NCBI RefSeq assembly: GCF_000718785.1
Contig: NZ_JOCA01000009.1
Coordinates: 186,001 to 250,000, forward strand
Direction of reading: 5' to 3'
DNA: 64,000 nt
DNA from: Streptomyces sp. NRRL WC-3626
GTDB taxonomy: Bacteria; Actinomycetota; Actinomycetes; Streptomycetales; Streptomycetaceae
Both the position numbers and the translations under genes were made by a program. Each line of letters begins with the position of its first letter. The stretch's first letter is position 1. Of this stretch, positions 52,804-62,195 are shown piece after piece. The notes under the pieces were generated by a model. It was not told the origin of the DNA, searched no databases, and was given only the letters and a program-made list of their open reading frames with translations.

Positions 52804-54141
52804 CTACCTGGCTTCTCGGGTGGCGAGCTGGTCGAAGGACTGGGCGACGCCGAACGCCGGGGGGACGGGCTGGCTCGCCATGTACAGGCGGTCGGCGGTG
52901 CGGCGCGGCAGGGGGTGGTGCTCGTAGGCGCCGTGGACACGGCCGTCGGCGGTCATCGGGCGGGCGTGGAAGCGGGCCACGGTGGCCAGCCGGTACGGTT
53001 CCCCGCCGTGGCTCTCCAGCAGGGCGACCTCGGTGATACGGCGGGCGCCGTCGGCGAAGCGGGTGAGCTGGACGATGACGTCGACGGCGCTGTTGATCTG
53101 GTCGTGCAGGGCGACGAAGGGGATCTCCACGTCCGACATGGAGGCGAGGGTCTGGAGGCGCATCAGCGCGTCCTCGGCGCTGTTGGCGTGGACGGTGGCG
53201 AGGGAGCCGTCATGGCCGGTCGACATGGCCTGGAGCATGTCCAGGGACTCGCCGCCGCGGACCTCACCGACGACGATGCGGTCGGGGCGCATCCGCAGGG
53301 AGTTGCGGACCAGGTCGCGGATGGTGACCTTGCCCTTGCCCTCGACGTTCGGCGGGCGCGACTCCAGACGGATGACGTGCGGCTGCTGGAGCTGGAGTTC
53401 GGCGGAGTCCTCGATGGTGATGATGCGTTCGCCCTCGGGGATCAGACCGGAGAGGGCGTTCAGCAGGGTCGTCTTCCCGGTGCCGGTCGCGCCGGACACG
53501 ATGACGTTGAAGCGGGCCTGCACCAGTCCGGCCAGCAGGTACAGCATGTGCTCGTCGAGGGAGCCGAGGCCGATCAGCTCCTGGAGGGTGAAGGACCGCG
53601 GGAAGCGGCGGATGGTGAGGGTGGCGCCGGTCAGGGAGAGCGGCGGGATGATGACGTTGACGCGCTCGCCGGAGGGAAGGCGGGCGTCGACCATGGGGTT
53701 GGACTCGTCGACGCGGCGGTTGACGGTGGAGACGATGCGTTCGATCGTCTGCATCAGCTGGTCGTTGGAGGCGAAGCGGATCGGGAGTTGCTCCACTCTG
53801 CCGCCGCGCTCCACGAAGATCGCGTCGGGGCCGTTGACCATGATCTCGGTGATGGACGCGTCCTCGAGGAGCGGTTCGAGGATGCCGAGGCCCAGTGCCT
53901 CGTCGACGACCCTGCGGATCAGCTGGGAGCGCTCGGCGGTCGACAGGACCGGGCCCTCGCGGCTGATGATGTGGCCGAGGACGCGTTCCAGCCGGGCCCG
54001 GCGCTCGGCCGCGGCCAGCGAACTCATCTCGGCGAGGTCGATCTCCTCGAGGAGCTTGGCCCGGTAGGAGGCGACCAGATGGCCGTCCTCGCCCCGGCCG
54101 GCCTTCTCCTCGGGGGAGTTGATGCGTGCCCGCAGGCTCAT
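52804..54141 (-). CDS. cpaF: Tad assembly ATPase CpaF/TadA
   Basis: A 445-residue secretion ATPase of the VirB11/CpaF family that powers pilus assembly. Walker A is SGATGTGKTTLLNAL, the Asp box is TIEDSAELQL, Walker B is RPDRIVVGEVRGGE, and the His box is TGHDGSLATVHANS. A helical N-terminal domain (about residues 1-110) precedes it. The ATG at 54141 has GAGGAG about ten bases upstream. Confidence 0.95.
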   Translation of the reverse strand: MSLRARINSPEEKAGRGEDGHLVASYRAKLLEEIDLAEMSSLAAAERRARLERVLGHIISREGPVLSTAERSQLIRRVVDEALGLGILEPLLEDASITEIMVNGPDAIFVERGGRVEQLPIRFASNDQLMQTIERIVSTVNRRVDESNPMVDARLPSGERVNVIIPPLSLTGATLTIRRFPRSFTLQELIGLGSLDEHMLYLLAGLVQARFNVIVSGATGTGKTTLLNALSGLIPEGERIITIEDSAELQLQQPHVIRLESRPPNVEGKGKVTIRDLVRNSLRMRPDRIVVGEVRGGESLDMLQAMSTGHDGSLATVHANSAEDALMRLQTLASMSDVEIPFVALHDQINSAVDVIVQLTRFADGARRITEVALLESHGGEPYRLATVARFHARPMTADGRVHGAYEHHPLPRRTADRLYMASQPVPPAFGVAQSFDQLATREAR

Positions 54142-54155
54142 GGGTCGCGTGCTCC

Positions 54156-54518
54156 TCAGTGGTCTCGCGGCATCGTGGCGGACTTCCGGACGGGGTCGAA
54201 GTTCCAGCCCGGCACGATCGAGGGGATGTCGACCGTGGCGGAGACGGTGATCTCGTCGCCTCCCGAGGAGCCCTCGCAGGAGGTGCCGTCGGCGAGCCAG
54301 GTGCTGACGGCGGCCCTGCACGTGGTGCCGTACGCCTCCCCCAGTGACGCGCTGCGCGCCCCGGCGCGGGCCGCCGTACCCGCCTGCTGGGTGGTGTAGG
54401 CGACCAGGCCGAGCTGTACGGCGGCCATGGCGACGATGAGCAGGATCGGGAGGAAGCCCAGGTACTCCAGGGCCACTTGGCCCCGGTCGCGGGGGCGGCG
54501 ACGGGATGCGTACGGCAT
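54156..54518 (-). CDS. tadE: TadE-like pseudopilin 1
   Basis: A 120-residue pseudopilin. RDRGQVALEYLGFLP matches the TadE pattern with cleavage after Gly and Glu at position 5, followed by a hydrophobic helix (to about 45). The extracytoplasmic part has two cysteines (TTCRAAV, TSCEGS). It lies just after CpaF's start on the minus strand. Confidence 0.88.
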   Translation of the reverse strand: MPYASRRRPRDRGQVALEYLGFLPILLIVAMAAVQLGLVAYTTQQAGTAARAGARSASLGEAYGTTCRAAVSTWLADGTSCEGSSGGDEITVSATVDIPSIVPGWNFDPVRKSATMPRDH

Positions 54519-54519
54519 G

Positions 54520-54930
54520 TCAGTCCTTCTCCTCCTCGACCGCGCCCGCGTGTCCCTTCACATCGAGGGGGAGGGAGACGACGCCGGGGAAGAGGAGGGG
54601 GACGGCCAGCCGTACGTCGGCGGTGACGAAGCCGCCCGAGGTCGCGCAGTTCACGGTCGCCCCCTCCGCCCACGCTTGTGACAGCTTGTCCCGCCCCGCC
54701 GCCCGGCAGGCGCCCTGGCGGGCGTCCGGTGGCGCCGCCGTGGCCTGCCGTACGGCCTCGTCCGCAGCATTCCCCGCGAGAGTGAACGCGTACCCCACCA
54801 GGACGAGCTGCCACAGCACCACCAGGGTCACGAGGATCGTGGGAGTCATGCCGAGGAACTCGATGGTGACCTGGCCCCGGTCGCCGAGACGGCCGCGGCC
54901 TCGCGCGGGCAGTACGGCCTTCATGGTCAT
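54520..54930 (-). CDS. TadE-like pseudopilin 2
   Basis: A 136-residue pseudopilin. LGDRGQVTIEFLGMTP is the pilin-like segment, followed by the helix TILVTLVVLWQLVLVGYA. It starts at the ATG 54930, which overlaps the CpaE stop as ATGA. Two cysteines in the exported part (GACRAAG, NCATSG) may pair. Confidence 0.87.
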   Translation of the reverse strand: MTMKAVLPARGRGRLGDRGQVTIEFLGMTPTILVTLVVLWQLVLVGYAFTLAGNAADEAVRQATAAPPDARQGACRAAGRDKLSQAWAEGATVNCATSGGFVTADVRLAVPLLFPGVVSLPLDVKGHAGAVEEEKD

Positions 54931-56180
54931 CCCCCCGAGTCCCTGCGCCGCCGGAAGCTCACCGACCCCCGGTCGCCACGCGGCCGGCCGGTGCGCCGGT
55001 CGCCCTGGACGGCTCTGACCAGGCCGAGTTCGCCGGCCAGACCCCACAGGGCCTGTTTCACGGCGCTCTTGTTCTCCAGTTCGTGCACGCGGCCCGCGTC
55101 CACCACGGCCTGGAGTTCCTTGAAGTGGGCCGGGATCACGGTGGCGGCGACGGCCGTGCCGGTGATCTTCCGGATGAGCGGGGGCTGGATCTCCGTGGAC
55201 CGGGTGTGCCGGTTGACGACCACGGTGGTCTCCTCGGCCTTGCGGATCTGCAGCCGGTCCCACATCCGCACCGCCCGCTTGGCCCCCCGTACGGCGACGA
55301 CGTCGGGCGTGGTGACCAGCAGGGCCGTGTCGGCCATCTCCACGACGGCCGCGCCGGCGCCGCCGAGCTGGGCGCCGCAGTCGATGACGACGACCTCGTA
55401 CCGTGAGCGCAGCGCGCTGACGATCTGGCGGGCGGAGCGGTCGCTGACCTCCTCGCCGCGTTCGCCCTCGCCGGGGGCGAGCAGCAGGGCGAGGCCGGTG
55501 TCGTGCCGGAAGACGGCGTCGGCGAGGACGCGCGGGGAGATGTCGGTGATGGCGGCGAGGTCGACGACGGAGCGGCGGAACTGGACGTCCAGATAGGCGG
55601 CGACGTCCCCGGTCTGCAGGTCCATGTCGAGCAGTGCGGTGGTGCGGCCGGAGGCCTGGGCGGCGAGGGCGAGCTGGATCGCGGTGAGGGTGGCGCCGAC
55701 GCCGCCCTTGGCGCCGCTGACGGTGACGACGGTGCCGCCGACACCGGTGAACACGTCACCGCCGGACCCGAGATGGCGTCGTACGCCGACGGACCACTGG
55801 GCGACGGCCTGGACGCGGCTGGCGAGTTCCTCGTAGCTGAGCGGGAGGGCGACCACGCCGCGGGCGCCGTAGTCCATGGCGGCCTGGAAGAGGCCGGGGC
55901 TCGGGTCGGAGGTGACGAGGATGACGCCGACGGCGGGGAAGCGCAGGGCGACCTCGCGGATCAGCTCCAGGGCCGGGACGGGTCCGATGCGTTCGTGTAC
56001 GACGACGACCTCGGGCAGTTCGTCGACGGACTCGGCGGCCAGGCGCGCGAGGGTGTCGACGAGCTGGGTGGAGTCGACGACCGGGGCCACCGGCTCGGCG
56101 TCCGGGAGCTGGCTGAGCAGTGTGGTGATGGACCGGACCGCGTCCGCGTCGCCGACGGCCGGCAGGATCCTCGTGGGCAT
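54927..56180 (-). CDS. cpaE: CpaE/TadZ-type ATPase
   Basis: A 417-residue ParA/MinD-fold protein that positions the pilus. An atypical receiver-like N-terminal domain (residues 1-130) precedes the ATPase. The deviant Walker A reads SGAKGGVGATLT, with Ala where most ParA proteins have Lys, as in TadZ. VVVIDCGAQLG is the Walker B. The C-terminus is Arg-rich. It overlaps the second TadE gene. Confidence 0.92.
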   Translation of the reverse strand: MPTRILPAVGDADAVRSITTLLSQLPDAEPVAPVVDSTQLVDTLARLAAESVDELPEVVVVHERIGPVPALELIREVALRFPAVGVILVTSDPSPGLFQAAMDYGARGVVALPLSYEELASRVQAVAQWSVGVRRHLGSGGDVFTGVGGTVVTVSGAKGGVGATLTAIQLALAAQASGRTTALLDMDLQTGDVAAYLDVQFRRSVVDLAAITDISPRVLADAVFRHDTGLALLLAPGEGERGEEVSDRSARQIVSALRSRYEVVVIDCGAQLGGAGAAVVEMADTALLVTTPDVVAVRGAKRAVRMWDRLQIRKAEETTVVVNRHTRSTEIQPPLIRKITGTAVAATVIPAHFKELQAVVDAGRVHELENKSAVKQALWGLAGELGLVRAVQGDRRTGRPRGDRGSVSFRRRRDSGG

Positions 56181-56187
56181 GCGGCTC

Positions 56188-56895
56188 TCACTTGTCCTTC
56201 GCGAGTTCGTACGTCCGCTGCGAGTCCGGTACGGCGCCGTCGGTGCCGGGCGCGACCAGGGCGAGACGGACGCGCTTCGCGAACGACTCGGCGTAGGTGA
56301 TGCGCTGGGCGTCGACGGCGGACAGCGCGAAGGTGATCGGGACGGCGTCGGTGGGCTCCCGGCCGCGGTCGTTGTCGTCGGACTGGAGGGCGGTGAGCCG
56401 GCCGACGTCGAGGACCTTGGCGTTGGTCACGATGACCCTGGACTGGTCCGGCTCGCCCTCGCGTTCGCCCTCGAAGGTGGCGTAGACGTTGACCGCGGCG
56501 CCGGGTGTGATCTTGCCGGCGACACCGGTCGCCGCGTCGATCATGATGGCGACCTCCTGCTGCCCCGGCTGCAGGGCGGGCTGGTCGACGATCATGTCGC
56601 TCTGCAGCAGGGAGCCCTCGCGCAGCTTCGTCACGGCGATCTTGCCCCGGATGTCTCCGAGGTCGGTGACCGCGTTCTTGGACAGCCACCGCTCGGGCAT
56701 CTCGATCTGCTCGAACTGGCCCGTGGCGAGGGGGGTGTAGGGGTCCACGTCGTTCTTCAGCCGGTACGCGGTGACCTCGGGGCCGACCTTGGACTCGACG
56801 TCGCTGATGACGGAGAGCACGCCGGCGAACGCGCCGAGGGCGCACAGGACCGACAGAAGCAGGAGTATCACGCCGCGGCGCTGACGGGAGTTCAT
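56188..56895 (-). CDS. cpaB: CpaB/RcpC-type SAF-domain protein
   Basis: A 235-residue protein with one N-terminal helix (about residues 9-27) and an SAF domain (about 40-105, DVDPYTPLATGQFEQIEMP, LREGSLLQSDMIV), then the RcpC/CpaB beta domain (PGAAVNVYATFEG). It belongs to the base of the Tad pilus. A short gap of seven bases separates it from CpaE. Confidence 0.88.
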   Translation of the reverse strand: MNSRQRRGVILLLLSVLCALGAFAGVLSVISDVESKVGPEVTAYRLKNDVDPYTPLATGQFEQIEMPERWLSKNAVTDLGDIRGKIAVTKLREGSLLQSDMIVDQPALQPGQQEVAIMIDAATGVAGKITPGAAVNVYATFEGEREGEPDQSRVIVTNAKVLDVGRLTALQSDDNDRGREPTDAVPITFALSAVDAQRITYAESFAKRVRLALVAPGTDGAVPDSQRTYELAKDK

Positions 56896-56962
56896 GAACC
56901 GTGCAACCTCATCGGGGATATCGGTCGAGCGGAATCGGACGGGTCGGGGCGGGCCGTGCGGG

Positions 56963-57814
56963 TCAGGTGCCTCTGGTGAGGGCCGGGGTGCCCTCGGGTG
57001 CGGGCGGTACGGCGGAGCAGAACACGCAGCGGTCGCCGATGACGTCGATGCCGCACCAGTGGCAGCTGCCGCGCCGTACGGAGGTGACCAGTTGGTAGAG
57101 CACGGAGAGATCGGGCAGATAGGTGCAGAACTCGACGACCTTGCCGGTTCCCCACCAGTTGGGGGATTCGGCCGGGAGCGGGGTCTCGCGCAGTCCCTGG
57201 ACGTTCCAGGCCGGGGCCAGGGTGGTGGTGACCCAGTCGGACTGGAGCTGGCCCTTGGCGACGAGCATCCAGGTGCCGAACTCGGGGCCGTCGAGGCGGG
57301 TTTCGGGGCCGAGGCGGACGAGTTGCGGCTGCGGGTGGGCGACGACGGCGAACTGGGTGCCCGGCATCCAGGACTTGGCGTGCTGCTTCAGGTCGACGGG
57401 GACGCGGTCGAGGCGGGCGACGGAGCCCAGCAGGGCCCCGGCGTGGATGTAGTGGATCAGCAGCCGGCCGGCGGAGGCGAGCACGCCGGGGCTGAGGTCG
57501 CAGGAGGCGAGCTGCCGTAACTGGCGCACCAGGACCGCGAGTCCCAGGGGCGGCAGGTCGGGGCTGAAGAGGGCTATCCGGTCGCTCTCCAGGAGGGAGC
57601 GCAGGGTGTGCAGGCGCCGCTGGACGGCGGTGGGGGCGGTCCGGGAGCCGACCACGATGACATGGCCGTGGTGCTCGAGGAGCAGTTGCAGCTCGTTCAG
57701 GACCTGTTCGAGCGGGCGGGTGTCGATGTCCCGCAGCACCACCGCGGGCAGGGTGCGTTCGTCCTGCGCCGGCAGTGCCATGTCGGCGCCGGTCACGGCA
57801 ATGGCAGTTGGCAC
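56963..57814 (-). CDS. Zinc-ribbon protein at the head of the pilus operon
   Basis: A 283-residue protein of unknown function. The main part (about residues 20-250) is alpha/beta without a signal peptide (VVLRDIDTRPLEQVLNELQ, IVVGSRTAPTAVQRRLHTL). The C-terminus has CHWCGIDVIGDRCVFC, two CxxC pairs that fit a zinc ribbon. The GTG at 57814 has GGGGAG six bases upstream; a GTG at 57871 would extend it. A TACAGT box (57908-57903) may be the operon promoter. Confidence 0.75.
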   Translation of the reverse strand: MPTAIAVTGADMALPAQDERTLPAVVLRDIDTRPLEQVLNELQLLLEHHGHVIVVGSRTAPTAVQRRLHTLRSLLESDRIALFSPDLPPLGLAVLVRQLRQLASCDLSPGVLASAGRLLIHYIHAGALLGSVARLDRVPVDLKQHAKSWMPGTQFAVVAHPQPQLVRLGPETRLDGPEFGTWMLVAKGQLQSDWVTTTLAPAWNVQGLRETPLPAESPNWWGTGKVVEFCTYLPDLSVLYQLVTSVRRGSCHWCGIDVIGDRCVFCSAVPPAPEGTPALTRGT

Positions 57815-58208
57815 GCGCGGCTCCCCGTTCTCCCCATGCCCGACGGCCCACCGGGCGTTACTCCGATGCACCCTGGTGACTTCACTGCGTGACTACCTCA
57901 GCACTGTATCCGCGGGTCCGTGACCGGAGAACAGCGATTGAGTAGCCGAACGGCAACCGTCGATGCACAAGGTGCGCCAAAACGGGGCAGGTTGAGCATC
58001 TCGCCGGTCTCGATCAAGCCTCACGGGTGGAGGTCCTGTGCACTGCCTTGACGTCGGGCGGTGCCGTCGGGTCGGTTCACTGGTCGATTTTGGTCTGGAC
58101 CTATTGACATCTGGATTGGTCTGGACCACCTTGTGCTGCACACGGTGGCCACCGTCGCTCGCTCGCATCTCCCCTCTCCCCCACCCTTCTCCCCCACCGG
58201 AGGCCTCA
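57815..58208. other. 394-base gap between the pilus operon and the chitinase gene
   Basis: No gene seen. On the left is a possible minus-strand promoter for the pilus operon (TACAGT at 57908-57903); on the right are the chitinase promoter repeats at 58091-58128. Confidence 0.5.
58091..58128 (+). promoter_or_regulatory. Chitinase promoter direct repeats (DasR-type)
   Basis: TGGTCTGGACCT (58091-58102) and TGGTCTGGACCA (58117-58128) flank TTGACA (58104-58109), a good -35 box. Paired 12-bp repeats of the TGGTCTAGACCA type are the hallmark of Streptomyces chitinase promoters and bind the GntR-family regulator DasR. Confidence 0.88.
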
Positions 58209-59912
58209 GTGAACCGCCCATCAGGAACACCCGGCCGAGGCAGACGCCTGTGGGCCGGAGCCGTCGTCTCCGCTCTCGCCCTCACCTTCGCCGGAGCCGG
58301 CCAGGCGTCCGCGGCGGACGTCAACAACGCGAGGAACGCCGGGTTCGAGGCGGGCCTCGGCAACTGGACCTGTTCGGCGAACAGCGGCACGACCGTCTCC
58401 TCCCCCGTGCACGCCGGCGCGGCCGCGCTGAAGGCCACGCCCGCCGGGCAGGACAACGCCCGCTGCAGCCAGACCGTCGCCGTGAAGCCCAACTCCACGT
58501 ACCAGCTGAGCGGGTGGGTGCAGGGCGGCTACACCTACCTGGGCGTGACCGGCACCGGTACGACGGACGTGTCCACCTGGACCCCGGACTCCGGCGGCTG
58601 GAAGCAGCTGTCCACCGGCTTCAGCACCGGCTCCTCCACCACCTCGGTGACGGTGTACACCCACGGCTGGTACGGCCAGGCCGCCTACTACGCCGACGAC
58701 ATCTCGGTGTTCGGCCCCGACGGGGGCGGCGGCGGCGACCCCGAGCCGACGATCCCGGCCACCCCGGGCGGACTGACCGTCGCCGGCACGACCTCCTCCT
58801 CGGTGTCGCTCGCCTGGAACGCGGTGTCGGGAGCGACCGGTTACACCGTCTACCGCGACGGCACCAGGGTGACGGCCGTATCGGGCACGTCGGCCACCGT
58901 GACCGGGCTCGCGGCCTCGACGTCGTACTCCTTCCAGGTCGCCGCCACCAACACGAAGGGCGAGTCGCCGAAGTCGACGGCGGTGTCGGCCCGTACCAAG
59001 GAGAGCGGCGGGAACAACGGCGGTGACCTGCCCAGGCACGCGGTGACCGGCTACTGGCAGAACTTCAACAACGGCGCCGCCGTACAGAAGATCTCCGACG
59101 TGCCGGCCGCGTACGACATCATCGCGGTCGCCTTCGCCGACGCCACCGGCACTCCGGGCGCCGTCACCTTCAACCTGGACTCGGCGGGCCTGAACGGCTA
59201 CACGGTCGACCGGTTCAAGGCGGACGTCCGGGCCAAGCAGGCCGCGGGCAAGAAGGTCATCATCTCGGTCGGCGGCGAGAAGGGCACCGTCTCGGTGAAC
59301 GACTCCACGTCCGCGAACAACTTCGCGAACTCGGTGTACTCCGTGATGCAGGAGTACGGCTTCGACGGCGTCGACATCGACCTGGAGAACGGTCTCAACC
59401 CGACCTACATGACGCAGGCGCTGCGGTCGCTGTCCGCCAAGGCCGGCCCGTCGATGATCCTCACCATGGCCCCGCAGACCATCGACATGCAGTCCACGTC
59501 CGGCTCGTACTTCCGTACCGCGCTGAACGTGAAGGACATCCTCACCGTCGTCAACATGCAGTACTACAACAGCGGTTCGATGCTGGGCTGCGACGGCAAG
59601 GTCTACAGCCAGGGCTCGGTGGACTTCCTCACCGCGCTCGCCTGCATCCAGCTGGAGGGCGGCCTCGACGCCTCCCAGGTCGGGCTGGGTCTGCCCGCCT
59701 CGACGCGGGGCGCGGGCAGCGGCTACGTCTCCCCGTCGGTGGTGAACAACGCCCTGGACTGCCTCACCAAGGGCACCGGCTGCGGCACCTTCAAGCCGTC
59801 GCGGACCTACCCGTCGCTGCGCGGCGCGATGACCTGGTCCACGAACTGGGACGCCACGGCCGGCAACGCGTGGTCGAACGCGGTGGGCCCGCACGTGCAC
59901 GCCCTGCCGTGA
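58209..59912 (+). CDS. Secreted GH18 chitinase
   Basis: A 567-residue extracellular chitinase. A signal peptide ends near ASAAD (about residue 38). A carbohydrate-binding module (about 40-175), a fibronectin type III domain (about 183-265) and a Gly/Asn linker precede the GH18 barrel (about 280-560). The catalytic motif is GFDGVDIDLEN (DxxDxDxE), with SVGGEKG in the barrel. It hydrolyses chitin to chitooligosaccharides outside the cell. CGGAGG precedes the GTG. The promoter repeats link it to N-acetylglucosamine control. Confidence 0.95.
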   Translation: MNRPSGTPGRGRRLWAGAVVSALALTFAGAGQASAADVNNARNAGFEAGLGNWTCSANSGTTVSSPVHAGAAALKATPAGQDNARCSQTVAVKPNSTYQLSGWVQGGYTYLGVTGTGTTDVSTWTPDSGGWKQLSTGFSTGSSTTSVTVYTHGWYGQAAYYADDISVFGPDGGGGGDPEPTIPATPGGLTVAGTTSSSVSLAWNAVSGATGYTVYRDGTRVTAVSGTSATVTGLAASTSYSFQVAATNTKGESPKSTAVSARTKESGGNNGGDLPRHAVTGYWQNFNNGAAVQKISDVPAAYDIIAVAFADATGTPGAVTFNLDSAGLNGYTVDRFKADVRAKQAAGKKVIISVGGEKGTVSVNDSTSANNFANSVYSVMQEYGFDGVDIDLENGLNPTYMTQALRSLSAKAGPSMILTMAPQTIDMQSTSGSYFRTALNVKDILTVVNMQYYNSGSMLGCDGKVYSQGSVDFLTALACIQLEGGLDASQVGLGLPASTRGAGSGYVSPSVVNNALDCLTKGTGCGTFKPSRTYPSLRGAMTWSTNWDATAGNAWSNAVGPHVHALP

Positions 59913-59919
59913 CCGGCGG

Positions 59920-59955
59920 CCGCCCCCGCCCCACGGCCGCGTGGGGCGGGGGCGG
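59920..59955 (+). terminator. Hairpin terminator of the chitinase gene
   Basis: A perfect 15-bp stem (CCGCCCCCGCCCCAC and GTGGGGCGGGGGCGG, six-base loop) starts seven bases after the stop. No T tract. Confidence 0.8.
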
Positions 59956-60053
59956 TGCCCCCTGCTGGAGAGCGCAGGTCACGAGCGGGATACAGAAGTA
60001 ACCGATGCGTAGGGAGCCCTCGCACGGAGTGCCCGCTGTGCGAGGATCGGCCC

Positions 60054-62195
60054 GTGGATGAGCTGAGACCCGACGACCCGTCACGTATCGGCCCCTACCG
60101 GCTTCTTGCCCGCCTCGGCGCGGGCGGCATGGGCGAGGTCTATCTGGCCCGCTCGGCCGGCGGCCGCACCCTCGCCGTGAAACTCGTCCGCTCCGAACTC
60201 GCGTCGGAGCCGGAGTTCCGCAGGCGCTTCGCCCAGGAGATCGCGTCCGCGCGGCGCGTCGGCGGCGAGTGGACCGCGCCCGTGCTGGACGCGGACACCG
60301 ACGCCGAGTCGCCGTGGGTCGCCACCGGCTACGTACCGGGCCCCTCGCTGCACGAGGTGATCGCCGAACGGCCCGAGCCGCTGCCCGAGCGGTCGGTGCG
60401 CATCCTCGGCAACCGGCTCGCCCAGGCGCTCACCGCCATCCACGAGGCCGGCCTCGTCCACCGGGATCTCAAGCCCGCGAACATCCTGGTGACCATCGAC
60501 GGGCCGCGCGTCATCGACTTCGGCATCGCCCGCGCCCTCGACGCGGTGACCGCCGACGGCAAGCTGACCCGCACCGGCGCGGTGATCGGCTCGCCCGGCT
60601 ACATGTCCCCCGAGCAGGTCCGCGGCGAGCCCCTCACCGCGGCCAGCGACGTCTTCTCGCTCGGCTCCGTGCTGGCCTTCGCGGCGACCCGGCGCCAGCC
60701 GTTCAGCTCGTCGGACAGCGGGATGCACGCGGTGATGTACCGGATCGCGCAGGAGCCGCCGGACCTGTCCGGTCTGCCCGAGGGCCTCTCCGAGCTCGTA
60801 CGCGACTGTCTGGCCAAGGACCCCGCCGCCCGGCCGACCCCGGCGCAGCTCGTGGAGCGTACGGCGGCGGACGCCGCGGACGCGGACACCGTGCCGTGGC
60901 TGCCGGCCGGCCTGACGGCGGAACTCGGCCGCAGGGCCGCACGGTTGCTGGACTCGGAGGCACCGGCCACCCGCGCCGTACCCCCGCCCCCCGCCGGGCC
61001 GCCGACGGTGCCGCCGATGCCCTCGGGCGGACCGCCCGCGCCCGCCGCACCGCCGCTGCCGTCGACGGCGCCGCCCTCGGCACCGCCCGCCACTCCGCCC
61101 GCGACCCCGCCGCTGCCGGTGAGCGCGCCGGTCACCCCGGAGCCGGAACCGGAACCGGAACCGGCGGCCGTGCACCCCGACCCTCCCGCCCTCGACCCCT
61201 CGCCCACACCCGCGCCGACACCGGTGGCGCCGCCCCTCGGCGTGTTCGGGGACCCGGTGCCCGTCCCCGCCCCGGCACGCCCCAGGCGGACCCGGCTGAT
61301 CGTCGGCTCCGCCGTCCTGGCCGTCGCGCTGCTGGCCGGCGGCGTCACGTACGCCGCCATGAACCTGGGCGGCGACAAGGACGACGGCAAGAACACCAGC
61401 TCGGGGAGGACGGGCGGCTCCGAACAGCCCGACGACGGCACGGAAGAAGCCGCCCAGCCGGAGGAGGAAAACTCCTCTCCCCCCGGCACCGCCCCCTCCG
61501 CCACCATCGAGGGCGCGATCGCCGACGCCTATCTGGGCACCTGGCAGGGCGAGGGCAAGGACTCCGACGGCAACACCCTCTCGCTGCGCCGCATCACGAT
61601 CACCCAGGGCGTCGAGGGCGAGGACGTCGCCACGACGTTCAACTCCTTCGACGACGTGCTGTGCACCGGCGCGGCCGAACTGGTCTCGTTCGACAACCTG
61701 ATGGTGGTGGAGTCCCGCGCGGTCTCCAGCATCCCCGAGGACTCCTGCACCGACGGCGGCGAACAGACCCTGCGGCTGCGTGACGACGGCTCGCTCATCT
61801 GGACCAACGACGAACGCGGCGAGACCGCGATCCTGAAGCGGACCGAACTGTCCGGCACCCCCGTCCCGGCCGAGTTCCTCGGCACCTGGGAACGCGAGGC
61901 CTCCGAACCCGGCGAGAGCATGTCCCTCGTACTGGAGCAGGCGGCGCACGGCGAGGTGGTGGCCACCTGGACCGGTGACGGACCGGCGTACCACTGCGAG
62001 TGGGAGAGCGTGCTGGTGGACGCCACCAGCACGGGCGTACGGCTCGGCCCGTCGGTCGTCACGGCCGCGGAACCGAAGGACCAGTGCGAGAGCGGCAACA
62101 CCGAGACGCTGCGGCTCAAGAGCACGGACCAGCTGACCGTGACGACACTCGGCGGCGAGGAGGAGCCCCCGGTGGCCTACCGGCGCGCGGACTAG
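60054..62195 (+). CDS. Membrane Ser/Thr protein kinase with duplicated sensor domain
   Basis: A 713-residue eukaryotic-type kinase. The catalytic domain (about 15-265) has GAGGMGEVYL, the VKLV lysine, HRDLKPANI, DFGIAR and GSPGYMSPEQ. A long Pro-rich juxtamembrane region (about 300-410) follows, then one helix (about 413-436). The extracytoplasmic part is an acidic linker and two related domains starting YLGTWQGEG (about 495) and FLGTWERE (about 605), each with a Cys pair and a TLRL strand near the end. The GTG at 60054 has GAGG upstream. Its stop overlaps that of the convergent transporter gene. Confidence 0.92.
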   Translation: MDELRPDDPSRIGPYRLLARLGAGGMGEVYLARSAGGRTLAVKLVRSELASEPEFRRRFAQEIASARRVGGEWTAPVLDADTDAESPWVATGYVPGPSLHEVIAERPEPLPERSVRILGNRLAQALTAIHEAGLVHRDLKPANILVTIDGPRVIDFGIARALDAVTADGKLTRTGAVIGSPGYMSPEQVRGEPLTAASDVFSLGSVLAFAATRRQPFSSSDSGMHAVMYRIAQEPPDLSGLPEGLSELVRDCLAKDPAARPTPAQLVERTAADAADADTVPWLPAGLTAELGRRAARLLDSEAPATRAVPPPPAGPPTVPPMPSGGPPAPAAPPLPSTAPPSAPPATPPATPPLPVSAPVTPEPEPEPEPAAVHPDPPALDPSPTPAPTPVAPPLGVFGDPVPVPAPARPRRTRLIVGSAVLAVALLAGGVTYAAMNLGGDKDDGKNTSSGRTGGSEQPDDGTEEAAQPEEENSSPPGTAPSATIEGAIADAYLGTWQGEGKDSDGNTLSLRRITITQGVEGEDVATTFNSFDDVLCTGAAELVSFDNLMVVESRAVSSIPEDSCTDGGEQTLRLRDDGSLIWTNDERGETAILKRTELSGTPVPAEFLGTWEREASEPGESMSLVLEQAAHGEVVATWTGDGPAYHCEWESVLVDATSTGVRLGPSVVTAAEPKDQCESGNTETLRLKSTDQLTVTTLGGEEEPPVAYRRAD

